Numbered from the stretch's first letter, positions 40,392 through 49,682 are shown. The stretch is 64,000 nt of DNA from Pseudomonadota bacterium (GCA_021801265.1 JAJYYE010000001.1:668539-732538); one strand, 5' to 3'. Notes: a model not told the origin generated them from the letters alone. A program made the numbers and translations.

Positions 40392-43300
40392 TGCTTAACC
40401 GTCTCATTGCTTTTTCGCTTGCCCAACGTTTGTTGGTGCTGCTCGTCGCAATGCTCGTCGCCGGCTTCGGCTGGATGGCGTTTTCTACGATCCCGATTGA
40501 TGCCTATCCAGATATTTCACCCACCCAGGTCCAAATTATTCTCAAAGCCCCCGGTGTGACTCCGACCGAGGTTGAAACCCGCATCACCGCGCCACTGGAA
40601 ACCTCCTTACTCGGTATTCCGAAGCAAACCATGTTGCGCTCGACCTCCAAGTACGGCATTGCCGTGATTACGTTGGTTTTTGCCGAAGGCACCGATATTT
40701 ACTGGGCCCGCCAGCAGGTGAACGAAGCGCTCTCCAACGCCCGCGGCGATTTGCCGGCCGGCACCACCGGCGGTGTGGCGCCCATCACCACGCCCCTGGG
40801 TGAGGCATTCATGTTTACACTCGAGAGTCCCACGCTCTCGCTGATGGAGCGGCGGCACCTGCTTGACTGGGTGCTTCGCCCCGCCTTGCGCGCGGTCAAG
40901 GGCGTGGCTGACGTCAATTCCTTGGGCGGTTATGTCCGCACCTTTGAAGTCATTCCAAACCCCACTGCACTGGCCGCACACAAGCTCACCACCGATGATT
41001 TATTGCGTGTTATTCAGCAAAACAACCGCAATGATGGCGCCGGCCGTTTGGATGTGGGCGAAGAGGCATGGCTGGTGCGCGCCGAAGGACGCATCAAAAC
41101 GCTGGATGACCTGGGTAATTTGGTCATCACCCAGCAAAACGGCCAACCGATTCATGTGCGTGATGTGGCCACCGTGCAAATCGGCGCGATCACCCGCCTG
41201 GGCGCGGTTACGCATAGCGGCCAAGGCGAAACCGTCGAAGGACTGGTGCTCACACTGCGCGGCGCCAATGCGCGTGATGTCGTCGCCGGCGTTCAGCAAC
41301 GGCTCGACGATCTTAAATCCAGCCTGCCGCCCGATCTGAAAATCAATGTGTTCTACAACCGCGCCGATTTGGTCAACGCTGCGGTGCATACCGTGAGCAA
41401 AGCATTGCTTGAGGCCGTGGTGCTGGTGCTCATTCTGCTGATCCTGTTTTTGGGCAATGTGCGTGCGGCGATTACCGTCGCGCTGACCTTGCCGATGGCC
41501 GCACTCATCACGTTTATTCTGATGAAGCAATTTGGCATGAGTGCGAATCTCATGAGCTTGGGCGGCTTGGCCATTGCCATCGGGATGTTGGTGGATGCCG
41601 CCGTCGTGGTGGTTGAAAACATGGTGGCGCACTTGGCCGAAGCGCACAAATACCCCAATCGCCCTCGCCTGCATTTGGTGTATCGCTCGGTGGTCGAGGT
41701 GGCCGCGCCGGTCACCTCGGGTATCATCATCATTATGCTGGTGTTCTTGCCGCTGCTTTCATTGCAGGGCTTGGAAGGCAAGCTGTTCTCACCGGTCGCA
41801 CTCACCATTATTTTTGCATTGGGCGCCTCGCTTGTGCTGTCGCTCACCCTGATCCCGGTCATCGCCTCGCTCATTTTAGGCAAAGTGACCGATCACGAGC
41901 CTTGGTTGGTGAGGCAGTTACACCGTATTTATGTGCCATCACTGAATCTTGCCCTGCGTCGCCCATGGCCCGTATTTGGCATTGCGGTGGCGGGGCTCGT
42001 TGCGGCAGGAGTGCTGTACACCCAAATCGGTAAAACCTTTATGCCGAGTCTGGATGAAGGCACGCTGGTGATGCAGGTTGAAAACCTCCCCTCCACCACG
42101 CTGAACGGCACCATTAAGCTCAATACCGAAATTCAGCAAGCTTTAATGAAAGGCGTGCCCGAAATCGCCCAGATTGTCGCTCGCTCGGGCTCCGATGAGC
42201 TGGGGCTCGACTCGATGGGGCTGAACGACACTGATACCTTCCTGGTGATGAAGCCCCAGGATCAATGGCGTGTGCCCACCATGGCGGCGCTACGTGAAAA
42301 AATCCGCCATGTGCTCACCACCTTGCCGGGATTTAATTACAGCTTCACTCAGCCCATCGAAATGCGCGTTTCCGAAATGCTCACCGGCTCACGCGGTGAC
42401 TTGGCGATTAAAATTTTCGGCAGTGATTTAACCGAGTTAAACACCCTGACCGATCAAATCAAAACCGTGGTCAGCGCGGTTCCAGGCGCGCAAGATGTCG
42501 CTACTACCGATAACGAGGGCTTGCTGTATTTGAACATTGTGGTGAATCAAGCGGCCGCTGCCCGCAGTGGGTTGTCGGTGAGCAGCTTGGAGGACATCTT
42601 GCGGGCGCAAATTGAAGGCCAGCTGGCAGGTATGGTGCAGGAAGGCGCGGCGCGCACACCGATTTTGATTCGTGCCGATGCGCTCACCAATGCGCCGCAA
42701 AAACTGGCCGAGCTGCCGATTGCACTGCCCAATGGTACGATTCAGCCGCTGTCGAATCTGGCGACGGTTGAGCGCACCACCGGCCCCGTGTTCGTAACCC
42801 GTGAAATGGGTTCGCGCTTTGCCGTAGTGCGCGCCAATGTCTCTGGCCGTGCGCTGACCGATTTCGTGGCCGATGCCAAAGCGCAAGTCGCCCAGAAGGT
42901 CGAATTGCCCGTGGGTTATCGTCTGGAATGGGGTGGCCAGTTTGAAAATCAGCAACGTGCCGCTGCTCGATTGGCACTCGTGGTGCCGGTTGCGTTGGGG
43001 CTCATCTTCGTGCTGCTGTTTTCTACCTTCAACTCGCTGCGCCAAGCCTTACTGGTGTTCGCCAATATTCCGTTTGCCTTGATTGGCGGGGTGTTTGCGT
43101 TGTACATCAGCGGGGAATATCTCTCGGTGCCGGCGTCGGTTGGGTTTATCGCGCTCTTGGGTATTGCCGTGCTCAATGGCCTCGTACTGGTGTCCTACTT
43201 CAATCAGTTGGCCGCGCAAGGCATGGCGATTGGCGAGGTGGTGCGCCAAGGTGCGCTACGCCGCCTGCGCCCGGTGATGATGACCGCCAGTATCGCCGCC

Positions 43301-43495
43301 TTGGGCTTGGTGCCGCTGTTGTTTGCCACCGGCCCCGGTTCTGAAATCCAGAAACCGCTGGCGATTGTGGTGATTGGTGGCCTGATAACCTCCACGTTAC
43401 TGACTTTGATTTTGCTGCCGATTTTGTATCAACGATTCGGCCAAAAACCCCGCAGCACCCCAACACCCACGCCACCGGCGGAGCAGATTCTATGA
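40391..43495 (+). CDS. HME-family RND heavy-metal pump (CzcA/CusA-like)
   Basis: A 1034-residue, 12-helix RND transporter that exports divalent or monovalent metal ions from the periplasm or cytosol to the outside. The N-terminal helix VLLVAMLVAGFGWMAFSTIPIDAYPDISPTQVQII is typical. The helix-4 segment AIAIGMLVDAAVVVVENMVAHLAE resembles the CusA-type 'DAAIVMIEN' motif more than the CzcA 'DFG..DGA' motif, hinting at Cu/Ag or mixed specificity. It lies between the adaptor and a DUF3240 gene, overlapping the adaptor by one base (TAATG) and the DUF3240 gene by four (ATGA). Confidence 0.93.
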   Translation: MLNRLIAFSLAQRLLVLLVAMLVAGFGWMAFSTIPIDAYPDISPTQVQIILKAPGVTPTEVETRITAPLETSLLGIPKQTMLRSTSKYGIAVITLVFAEGTDIYWARQQVNEALSNARGDLPAGTTGGVAPITTPLGEAFMFTLESPTLSLMERRHLLDWVLRPALRAVKGVADVNSLGGYVRTFEVIPNPTALAAHKLTTDDLLRVIQQNNRNDGAGRLDVGEEAWLVRAEGRIKTLDDLGNLVITQQNGQPIHVRDVATVQIGAITRLGAVTHSGQGETVEGLVLTLRGANARDVVAGVQQRLDDLKSSLPPDLKINVFYNRADLVNAAVHTVSKALLEAVVLVLILLILFLGNVRAAITVALTLPMAALITFILMKQFGMSANLMSLGGLAIAIGMLVDAAVVVVENMVAHLAEAHKYPNRPRLHLVYRSVVEVAAPVTSGIIIIMLVFLPLLSLQGLEGKLFSPVALTIIFALGASLVLSLTLIPVIASLILGKVTDHEPWLVRQLHRIYVPSLNLALRRPWPVFGIAVAGLVAAGVLYTQIGKTFMPSLDEGTLVMQVENLPSTTLNGTIKLNTEIQQALMKGVPEIAQIVARSGSDELGLDSMGLNDTDTFLVMKPQDQWRVPTMAALREKIRHVLTTLPGFNYSFTQPIEMRVSEMLTGSRGDLAIKIFGSDLTELNTLTDQIKTVVSAVPGAQDVATTDNEGLLYLNIVVNQAAAARSGLSVSSLEDILRAQIEGQLAGMVQEGAARTPILIRADALTNAPQKLAELPIALPNGTIQPLSNLATVERTTGPVFVTREMGSRFAVVRANVSGRALTDFVADAKAQVAQKVELPVGYRLEWGGQFENQQRAAARLALVVPVALGLIFVLLFSTFNSLRQALLVFANIPFALIGGVFALYISGEYLSVPASVGFIALLGIAVLNGLVLVSYFNQLAAQGMAIGEVVRQGALRRLRPVMMTASIAALGLVPLLFATGPGSEIQKPLAIVVIGGLITSTLLTLILLPILYQRFGQKPRSTPTPTPPAEQIL

Positions 43496-43797
43496 CCCCG
43501 AATGCCATTATGTTCACCCTCATCGCGGGGCAGGAGCTTGAAGCGGAGCTTGTGGATGCCTTGAGTGAGCTGGCCGAATATCCCCTCATGATGGTCAGCA
43601 ACCTGCGTGGCCACAACGATACGCACCGCAGTTTGAGTGTCGCCGAGCAGGTGGAGGGCACGCTGCCGCTGATTCGATTAAGCCTGCATACCGATGAGGC
43701 CACCGCTGCTGCGATTATCGAGCATCTGCGTGCCAACTTCGGGGGAACCGGGATTCGCTGGTGGAGCACGCCGATCAGTACCGGCCTGATTGAGTAG
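43492..43797 (+). CDS. DUF3240 family protein of metal-efflux operon
   Basis: A 101-residue soluble protein, MTPNAIMFTLIAGQELEAELVDALSELAEYPLMMVSNLRGH..., matching the DUF3240 family that rides at the 3' end of HME-RND operons. The fold is PII-like (ferredoxin-like) by general appearance: LADLLD-type helix and RGHNDTHRSLSVAEQVEG loop. It overlaps the pump gene by 4 bp. A regulatory or metal-sensing function has been supposed for the family but is not proven. Confidence 0.85.
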   Translation: MTPNAIMFTLIAGQELEAELVDALSELAEYPLMMVSNLRGHNDTHRSLSVAEQVEGTLPLIRLSLHTDEATAAAIIEHLRANFGGTGIRWWSTPISTGLIE

Positions 43798-43857
43798 CCG
43801 TTTTTACGCGTTTCGTGGTCTATAGTCTGGCAACTGCACTTTGGAGGAACATAGGCC

Positions 43858-45141
43858 ATGCAACCGCTAAAATTTTTACTTTGGGCTTTATTGGGGGTGT
43901 TGATGATGACGGGCACACAATCTTATGCGAATCCAACACCGACAACCGAATCGATTGTCTTGGGCATGGGCTGCTTTTGGGGCGCTGAAAAGCGTATGTC
44001 GGAGATTCCCGGCGTGGTGGATGTCCAGGTGGGTTATGCGGGTGGCGATGCGCCTAAAGTGGGTTATCAAGATGTATTGAACGCGGAAAAACGGATGAAA
44101 CCGGGCGGCGAAAAAAACCATGCGGAAGTGATTAAAGTCACGTTTGATCCGGCGCGAGTCGATCTGAAAACCATCCTGATTAAATTCTGGGAAAATCACA
44201 ATCCCACCCAAGGCAACCGCCAGGGTAACGATGTCGGCACCAATTACCGCAGCGCGGTTTATTACAGTAATGACGCGCAAAAAGCCGTGGCGCTAGAAAC
44301 CGAGGCGGTCTATCAAACCGCCTTGACGCAAGCGGGTTTAGGCAAAATCACCACTGACATTGCACTGCTGAAAAACTACAACGTGGCTGAGGGTTATCAC
44401 CAGGACTACTTAAAGAAAAACCCCGATGGCTACTGCGGTTTGGGTGGCACCGGCGTGGTGTATCCGGCTTCGGTAAACGCCGTGCCTGCGGTGGTGCACC
44501 CGCCATTGGTTGCGGCCAGTTTGAATGCCGATCGGCAATTAATTGTGTTTGAAGCGCCTGATTGCCCGTTTTGCGCGCAATTCAAAAAAGAGATCTTAAC
44601 CGGCTGGCAATCGCCCGTGCCGATTGTGGCTACGCTTAATCCCAACCCGCCACAGGGCTGGGTGTTGGAAAAATCCTTGTTTGCCACCCCCACTATTGTG
44701 TTGTTTGAACACGGTAAAGAGGTTTCCCGCTATACCGGCTACACTGGCGATAAAGATCGCTTCTGGCAGTGGTTGGGGTATCAGTTGCTCACCCCCGAGC
44801 AACGTGAAATCGCGTTCGAGCAGGGCACCGAGCGCCCGTTCACCGGCTCACACCTGGATGAAAAACGCCCCGGTACGTTTGTCGATCCGATTACCGGCGC
44901 ACCGCTGTTTCGCAGCGATACCAAATTCAACAGCGGTACGGGCTGGCCGAGCTTTTTCAACCCCGTACCGGGCGCGATTGTCGAAAAAGTGGATAACGCT
45001 TATGGCATGCGCCGGGTTGAAGTGGTGAGCGCGAGTTCGGGGATTCACCTCGGTCACGTGTTCGACGATGGCCCGCCACCCACGGGCAAGCGTTATTGCA
45101 TCAACGGCGATGTGCTGAAATTTGTGCCGGATACTCCGTAG
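43858..45141 (+). CDS. msrAB: Periplasmic MsrA-thioredoxin-MsrB fusion
   Basis: A 427-residue exported repair enzyme with a signal peptide at about 1-24. Residues ~32-200 are MsrA, with catalytic Cys39 in GMGCFWGAEK and recycling Cys193 in GYCGLGG. Residues ~225-305 are a thioredoxin-like domain with CPFC at 236-239 and cis-Pro in ATPTIV. Residues ~311-425 are MsrB, with catalytic Cys414 in RYCINGD. The enzyme would reduce both epimers of methionine sulfoxide. MsrB lacks the CxxC zinc pairs, and GTGWPSF replaces the usual GCGWPSF. In Neisseria PilB the thioredoxin is N-terminal; here it lies in the middle. A GGAGG site is ten bases upstream. Confidence 0.92.
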   Translation: MQPLKFLLWALLGVLMMTGTQSYANPTPTTESIVLGMGCFWGAEKRMSEIPGVVDVQVGYAGGDAPKVGYQDVLNAEKRMKPGGEKNHAEVIKVTFDPARVDLKTILIKFWENHNPTQGNRQGNDVGTNYRSAVYYSNDAQKAVALETEAVYQTALTQAGLGKITTDIALLKNYNVAEGYHQDYLKKNPDGYCGLGGTGVVYPASVNAVPAVVHPPLVAASLNADRQLIVFEAPDCPFCAQFKKEILTGWQSPVPIVATLNPNPPQGWVLEKSLFATPTIVLFEHGKEVSRYTGYTGDKDRFWQWLGYQLLTPEQREIAFEQGTERPFTGSHLDEKRPGTFVDPITGAPLFRSDTKFNSGTGWPSFFNPVPGAIVEKVDNAYGMRRVEVVSASSGIHLGHVFDDGPPPTGKRYCINGDVLKFVPDTP

Positions 45142-45162
45142 CGGGGGTTGATCCCCATCACG

Positions 45163-45193
45163 GTAGGAGGGAATTCATTCATCCCCGACACGG
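45163..45193 (+). repeat. REP-like repeat, copy B
   Basis: GTAGGAGGG, ATTCATTCATCCCC, GACACGG: a forward copy with a four-base insertion. It faces copy C 90 bp later, forming a REPIN-like doublet between msrAB and ycgL. Confidence 0.75.
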
Positions 45194-45280
45194 CGCCCAG
45201 CGGCAAAGCGGTGGTGCTAAAATTGGCCACATTTGGCCGCATCAAGGGTTAACGCAGACTATGGCAGCGGTCATTGGGCC

Positions 45281-45307
45281 GTGTTGCCGCGGATGAATCC
45301 CCCCTGC
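45281..45307 (-). repeat. REP-like repeat, copy C (inverted)
   Basis: On the minus strand TGCAGGGGGGATTCATCC then GCGGCAACAC matches the REP family, with a few substitutions. It forms the opposite arm of the pair with copy B. Confidence 0.65.
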
Positions 45308-45333
45308 AAAATCCACATCTATCCAATGCGCGG

Positions 45334-45627
45334 TTAAACGCTGCCAATGCCCGCTTTGAGGTTATCCCAATGGGCCCAGTTTTGACTGCTTGGCGGCAGC
45401 TGCACATAAAACCCCAATGTTTGCATGTAATGGCGCACGGTGGCGGCATCGGTGCGCGCCAGCGGTCGATTTTCGCTCAAATCCAGTGTCATCACCATTT
45501 CTAACCGACCAAACGGCTCAAGAATTGCGGCGCCGAGCGCCTCGGGCAGCGTTTCTTTGGGTAAAAAAAGATACAAATCCGCTTTTTTAAGGCTTTTATA
45601 AATGGTGCAGTGCATGGTTTGGCGCAT
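45334..45627 (-). CDS. ycgL: YcgL domain protein
   Basis: A 97-residue YcgL family protein: MRQTMHCTIYKSLKKADLYLFLPKETLPEALGAAILEPFGRLEMVMTLDLSENRPLARTDAATVRHYMQTLGFYVQLPP. These are small proteins of unknown function common in gammaproteobacteria. The open frame reaches 45714; I use the ATG at 45627 because the family begins a few residues before CTIYK (45615 is a second choice). No good ribosome site distinguishes them. It is divergent from the AmpG-like gene. Confidence 0.85.
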   Translation of the reverse strand: MRQTMHCTIYKSLKKADLYLFLPKETLPEALGAAILEPFGRLEMVMTLDLSENRPLARTDAATVRHYMQTLGFYVQLPPSSQNWAHWDNLKAGIGSV

Positions 45628-45828
45628 CGAGTCAAAGAAATTAAGGCCATTGAGTTTAACAGGCTGGTGGAAAACTATTGCATATCGGCGATATGGCGTT
45701 AAAAATGGGCTCAAAATCCTCGTTTACTGTGTGTAAACTGCGGTTTTCCGCCTTCGCTCATGACGCTTTTCACCGGACTGTTCGCCTAAGTGGGCCTAAA
45801 CCCCGGGTTTCATGCGAGGATACGCGCC

Positions 45829-47100
45829 ATGAAATCCCCCGTAAAACCATCCATGAAATCGTCTTGGTTCTCTTCAATCCGCGTTGTGTTGACCTCGCGC
45901 ACCCAATTGGCGGTGTTACTGCTGGGGTTTTCCTCCGGGCTGCCGCTGCTGCTCAGTTCCGGTACCTTGCAGGCTTGGCTGACCGTGAGCCAGGTCAATA
46001 CCGCGACTATTGGGTTATTCGCGCTGGTGGGTTTGCCTTACACCCTGAAATTCCTCTGGGCACCCCTGCTCGATCGGTACAGCGTGCGCTGGTTGGGGCG
46101 ACGGCGCAGCTGGATACTGTTAATGCAGCTCGCGATTTCACTGACACTGCTGGCGTTGGCGTTTACCGATCCGAAAAGCCAGCTCTGGCCGTTTGCGCTG
46201 GTTGCGCTGGTTTTGGCTGCGCTATCGGCCACGCAGGATATTGCGATTGATGCCTGGCGTACCGATACGCTAAGCCCGCCAGAGCGGGGGTTTGGTGCCG
46301 CATTGTTTGTGATGGCATACCGTATCGGCATGTTGGCAGCGGGCAGCGTGGCGATGATTCTGGCGCAATATTTTGGTTGGCCGCTCACCTATTTTGTGAT
46401 GGCGCTGTTGATGGGCGTCGGCATGATCGCGACCTTGCTGGCGCCTGAGCGAGATACGCTACACCTAAAACCCCTGAGTTTAGCGGCGGCGGTGGTGGCG
46501 CCCTTGCGCGAGTTTTTCAGTCGGCCCGGCGCATGGGCGCTCGTGGCGCTGATCATCTTGTATAAATTTGGCGATGCATTTGCCAGCGCGCTCTCCACCA
46601 CGTTTTTAATTCGAGGTGCGGGTTTTAGCCTGGCGGAAATCGGCCTCATCAATAACGGGTTGGGATTGGTGATTACGCTGGTGGGCGGGCTGTTCGGCGG
46701 CTTATGGATGATGAAATTGGGCCTGTTTCGCTCGCTGATGGTGTTTGGTGTGCTGCAAGCCATCACCAACCTGGGCTACGCTTTGCTTGCCGTGGCGCCG
46801 AGTTTGGGCGTGATGGTGCCGGTCATTGCCCTGGAACATTTTACCGGCGGCCTGGGTACAGCGGCGTTTGTGGCGCTGCTCATGGCCGTCTGCGATATTC
46901 GATATTCCGCCACGCAATTTGCGCTGCTTTCAGCCGTAGCGACATTAGGGCGCGTGTATTTGGGGCCGGTAGCGGGATTGACGGTTACCGTCATTGGCTG
47001 GCCGAGCTTTTTCGTGCTCACGTTTGTGGCCGCATTGCCGGGGCTTTGGCTTTTATTCCGGCTTAAGGCTATGATTTGCCAATTGGATCGAGTGCACTAA
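45829..47100 (+). CDS. ampG: AmpG-like muropeptide permease (MFS)
   Basis: A 423-residue major-facilitator protein of the AmpG type, which imports anhydro-muropeptides for cell-wall recycling. The N-terminal VLLLGFSSGLPLLLSSGTLQAWLTVSQVNTATIGLFALVGLPYTLKFLWAPLLDR and TQDIAIDAWRTDTLSPPERGFGAALFVMAYRIGMLAAG are the AmpG hallmarks. The ATG at 45829 follows a GAGGA ribosome site; a GTG at 45790 would add 13 residues. It has roughly 12 transmembrane helices, shorter than the 14-helix E. coli AmpG. AnmK and an M23 peptidase elsewhere in the window belong to the same recycling theme. Confidence 0.88.
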   Translation: MKSPVKPSMKSSWFSSIRVVLTSRTQLAVLLLGFSSGLPLLLSSGTLQAWLTVSQVNTATIGLFALVGLPYTLKFLWAPLLDRYSVRWLGRRRSWILLMQLAISLTLLALAFTDPKSQLWPFALVALVLAALSATQDIAIDAWRTDTLSPPERGFGAALFVMAYRIGMLAAGSVAMILAQYFGWPLTYFVMALLMGVGMIATLLAPERDTLHLKPLSLAAAVVAPLREFFSRPGAWALVALIILYKFGDAFASALSTTFLIRGAGFSLAEIGLINNGLGLVITLVGGLFGGLWMMKLGLFRSLMVFGVLQAITNLGYALLAVAPSLGVMVPVIALEHFTGGLGTAAFVALLMAVCDIRYSATQFALLSAVATLGRVYLGPVAGLTVTVIGWPSFFVLTFVAALPGLWLLFRLKAMICQLDRVH

Positions 47101-47111
47101 GGGGAGTTATT

Positions 47112-47597
47112 ATGCGTACAGTCCATCGAATCGGTGTCGCGCTGACCAGCGTCGGCCTGCTGGCCCTAGCGGCTGGTTTCGGTACAATCGCCCAAGCCGA
47201 TCCGCCGCCTTGGGCGGGGGGGCATGATCGTGATGAGGGGCACGGTCATCATGATCGCCCGGATTATTCCCGTGATAATCACTATGAAGCCCCTCGGCGC
47301 GATCAGTATCACATCACCTCCCGCGAGCAAATGTATATCAACGACTGGTATCGGCGAAACTTGCCGCCGGGTTTGGCGCGACAAGGAAAAATTCCGCCGG
47401 GCCATGCCAAAAAACTCCAGCGTGGCGCGCCTTGGCCGCCACCGTATGCCTACGAGCCATTACCGTATGACTTGGTGCGAAATCTCCAGCCCTTACCCCC
47501 CGGTTATGCCTATTATCGGGTGGGTGCGGATGTCATTATTGCTAATTTAGCCGGTCGTGTGGTTTCTGATGTGGTGTATGACCTCTTAAACCGTTAA
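47112..47597 (+). CDS. RcnB-like periplasmic protein
   Basis: A 161-residue exported protein with signal peptide (MRTVHRIGVALTSVGLLALAAGFGTIAQA), a His/Asp-rich stretch (GHDRDEGHGHHDRPDYSRDNHYEAP) and a C-terminal RcnB fold: IPPGHAKKLQRGAPWPPPYAYEPLPYDLVRNLQPLPPGYAYYRVGADVIIANLAGRVVSDVVYDL. RcnB tunes nickel/cobalt homeostasis in E. coli; the His-rich segment here could bind metal, but nothing proves the metal. It follows the AmpG-like gene by 11 bp and is probably transcribed with it. Confidence 0.85.
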   Translation: MRTVHRIGVALTSVGLLALAAGFGTIAQADPPPWAGGHDRDEGHGHHDRPDYSRDNHYEAPRRDQYHITSREQMYINDWYRRNLPPGLARQGKIPPGHAKKLQRGAPWPPPYAYEPLPYDLVRNLQPLPPGYAYYRVGADVIIANLAGRVVSDVVYDLLNR

Positions 47598-47644
47598 GCT
47601 CCGCATCCTGATTTATTAGACTATTTGGCCTGTAGCATTTGAAT

Positions 47645-48625
47645 ATGACTGAGCAATCTTCCTGCCTGCCCACCACCGAATCGGTGGTGGAATCTCAACC
47701 CCCAATCACAGCGATTGCGCCGTCAGACGCCCTATCGAAAGATTCGGGGCTCATGGGTGTTGCACCCGAGCAGCCCATCGAGCCGGATTTGGCCGAAGCG
47801 GATGTTCCGGGCGACGAGGCCGCTTCCGAATCAATCCCTGAAGAAGTCTCTGTCGATGAAACTGCAACCGATTTGGCCGGTTCCACGAAAAAGCGTATTT
47901 CCCCGCAAGCGGTGGTCACCCAATTGATGGCAGCGTGGCCTCAGGCGTTCTTTACCGAACCGCGCGCCGTCAAGCCCTTGGCGATTGGTACCCTGCAGCA
48001 AATTCTGGCCAATCGCCCGGCCGAATTGGAAGGGCTCAATAGCCAAGCCATTCGCAGTGGTATCAAGTTTTATACGTCCCGACTGTCGTATCACTACGGC
48101 ATTGTCCATAACAGCCACCGTATTACGCTGGCGGGCGAACCGGCCGATGAGGTCGATGAAAAAGCCCGGGAGTTTGCCAAAACACAAATTTTGGCGATTG
48201 GGCAGCAACGTGCTGAGCGGCGTGCGGCGCAAAATCCCCCTCCGGTAGAAGGCGAGTCTCTAGCCGGGCCGGGCCCGGATAACACCGAGCGTAAACCCCG
48301 TGTCTTCCCACGGCGCAGAGCCAAGCGCGGCGCGCCACAAGCGCAAGCCGCAAGCGCGCCCGCTTCAGCTCAACGGCCAGAATTAAGCGCCGAGGCAAAT
48401 CCAGGCGCGCCACGCCGCGATCGCCCCGAGGGCGCGCGCCCAAATAATGCGGCGAGCGCGACCCGCAATCGTCCAGCCCGTCGCGATCAACCCAAAGCCA
48501 CCGAGGGTGCAAATGCACCCCGTTCTGATACCCGTAGCGTGCGCGCACCAGAGCCGGTGGTCGAAAATTTGAGCCTAGAGGAAAAACTCGCCCGTCTTGC
48601 TCAGCATTTTGGTAAATCAGGCTGA
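47645..48625 (+). CDS. ProQ/FinO-domain RNA chaperone-like protein
   Basis: A 326-residue protein with a ProQ/FinO RNA-binding domain at roughly residues 85-190: AVVTQLMAAWPQAFFTEPRAVKPLAIGTLQQILANRP, IRSGIKFYTSRLSYHYGIV and HRITLAGEPADEVDEKAREFAKTQI. It is preceded by an acidic, Ser/Glu-rich N-terminus and followed by a long basic Ala/Pro/Arg-rich tail that likely adds RNA contacts. I start at the ATG at 47645 rather than the TTG at 47639. Such proteins bind sRNAs and mRNA 3' ends. The domain is larger and more elaborate than E. coli ProQ, so orthology is uncertain. Confidence 0.88.
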   Translation: MTEQSSCLPTTESVVESQPPITAIAPSDALSKDSGLMGVAPEQPIEPDLAEADVPGDEAASESIPEEVSVDETATDLAGSTKKRISPQAVVTQLMAAWPQAFFTEPRAVKPLAIGTLQQILANRPAELEGLNSQAIRSGIKFYTSRLSYHYGIVHNSHRITLAGEPADEVDEKAREFAKTQILAIGQQRAERRAAQNPPPVEGESLAGPGPDNTERKPRVFPRRRAKRGAPQAQAASAPASAQRPELSAEANPGAPRRDRPEGARPNNAASATRNRPARRDQPKATEGANAPRSDTRSVRAPEPVVENLSLEEKLARLAQHFGKSG

Positions 48626-48632
48626 GCTTGTA

Positions 48633-48702
48633 CCGTGTCGGGGATGAATACCCTCCTACAGGTTGGTGTGCGGTAGGAGGGGTGTTAACCTCGACCCACG
48701 GC
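48633..48702. repeat. REPIN-like inverted pair, copies D and E
   Basis: Copy D (48633-48660) reads on the minus strand TGTAGGAGGG then TATTCATCCCCGACACGG. Copy E (48672-48702) reads plus strand GGTAGGAGGGGTGTTAACC then TCGACCCACGGC. They face each other across 11 bp between the ProQ-like and GT2 genes. Confidence 0.7.
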
Positions 48703-48785
48703 TGGCGATATGGCTGTCGCGTTCGCCTGCGTAGTCAGCGCGAAATGCCGATTTTCAACCCCGACGGAAAAAGGGATCCTCTGTC

Positions 48786-49682
48786 ATGACGTCCTCGCGC
48801 ACGCTCTCTGTTATTCTGCCCGCCAAAAATGAAGCGGGGGCCGTGGGCACCACCGTCGCCGGTATTCGCGCCCAGTTTCCCGAGGCGCAAATTCTCGTGA
48901 TTAACGATGGCTCGACCGATCATACCGCCGCGATTGCGCAAGCCGCTGGCGCTAGCGTGATCACCCATCCCTATAGCATGGGCAATGGTGCAGCCATTAA
49001 AACCGGCGCGCGTCATGCCACCGGTGAAATCTTGGTATTCATGGATGCCGATGGCCAGCATGACCCTGCCGACATTCCCCGCTTTTTAGCCAAGCTCGAC
49101 GAAGGGCTGGATATGGTCGTGGGCGCACGGCAAGCCGGATCACAAGCCAGTATGGGGCGTGGGTTGGCCAATGGGTTTTATAACCGTTTGGCTTCATGGA
49201 TGACGGGCCAAAATATCCAAGATTTAACGTCGGGTTTTCGTGCCGTGCGCGCGGAGAAGTTTCGCGAATTTCTCTACTTGCTGCCCAATGGATTTTCTTA
49301 CCCCACCACCAGCACCATGGCTTTTTTCCGCGCCGGGTATGGCGTCGCCTATATCCCGATACACGCCGCGCAACGCATCGGGACAAGCCACATCCGCCTC
49401 GTTAAGGATGGCGTACGCTTTTTGCTGATTATTTTCAAAATCGGCACACTCTATTCCCCACTCAAACTCTTTTTACCGGTCGCGGTATTTCACCTCATCC
49501 TTGGCCTAGGGTATTACCTGTATACCTACAGTGAATTCAATCGGTTATCGCTCGCCAGTATCTTTCTCTGGAGCGCTTCGGTCACGATCTTTCTCATCGG
49601 TTTGGTTTCCGAGCAAATCACCCAACTCATGTACAAAGATAGCGACAATCGGGTCGAAAGCCGCAATAAATCATCCGATTAA
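48786..49682 (+). CDS. Glycosyltransferase family 2 (dolichol/undecaprenyl-phosphate type)
   Basis: A 298-residue GT2 enzyme. The GT-A domain has SVILPAKNEAG, VINDGSTD and the metal-binding DAD in FMDADGQHDPADI, then an acceptor block DLTSGFRAVRAEKF. Two or so C-terminal transmembrane helices (LFLPVAVFHLILGLGYYLY and SIFLWSASVTIFLIGLV) anchor it, like polyprenyl-phosphate mannosyl- or glucosyltransferases. An AGGGA ribosome site lies ten bases before the ATG. It stands alone after a REPIN-like repeat; the sugar and acceptor cannot be deduced. Confidence 0.88.
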   Translation: MTSSRTLSVILPAKNEAGAVGTTVAGIRAQFPEAQILVINDGSTDHTAAIAQAAGASVITHPYSMGNGAAIKTGARHATGEILVFMDADGQHDPADIPRFLAKLDEGLDMVVGARQAGSQASMGRGLANGFYNRLASWMTGQNIQDLTSGFRAVRAEKFREFLYLLPNGFSYPTTSTMAFFRAGYGVAYIPIHAAQRIGTSHIRLVKDGVRFLLIIFKIGTLYSPLKLFLPVAVFHLILGLGYYLYTYSEFNRLSLASIFLWSASVTIFLIGLVSEQITQLMYKDSDNRVESRNKSSD

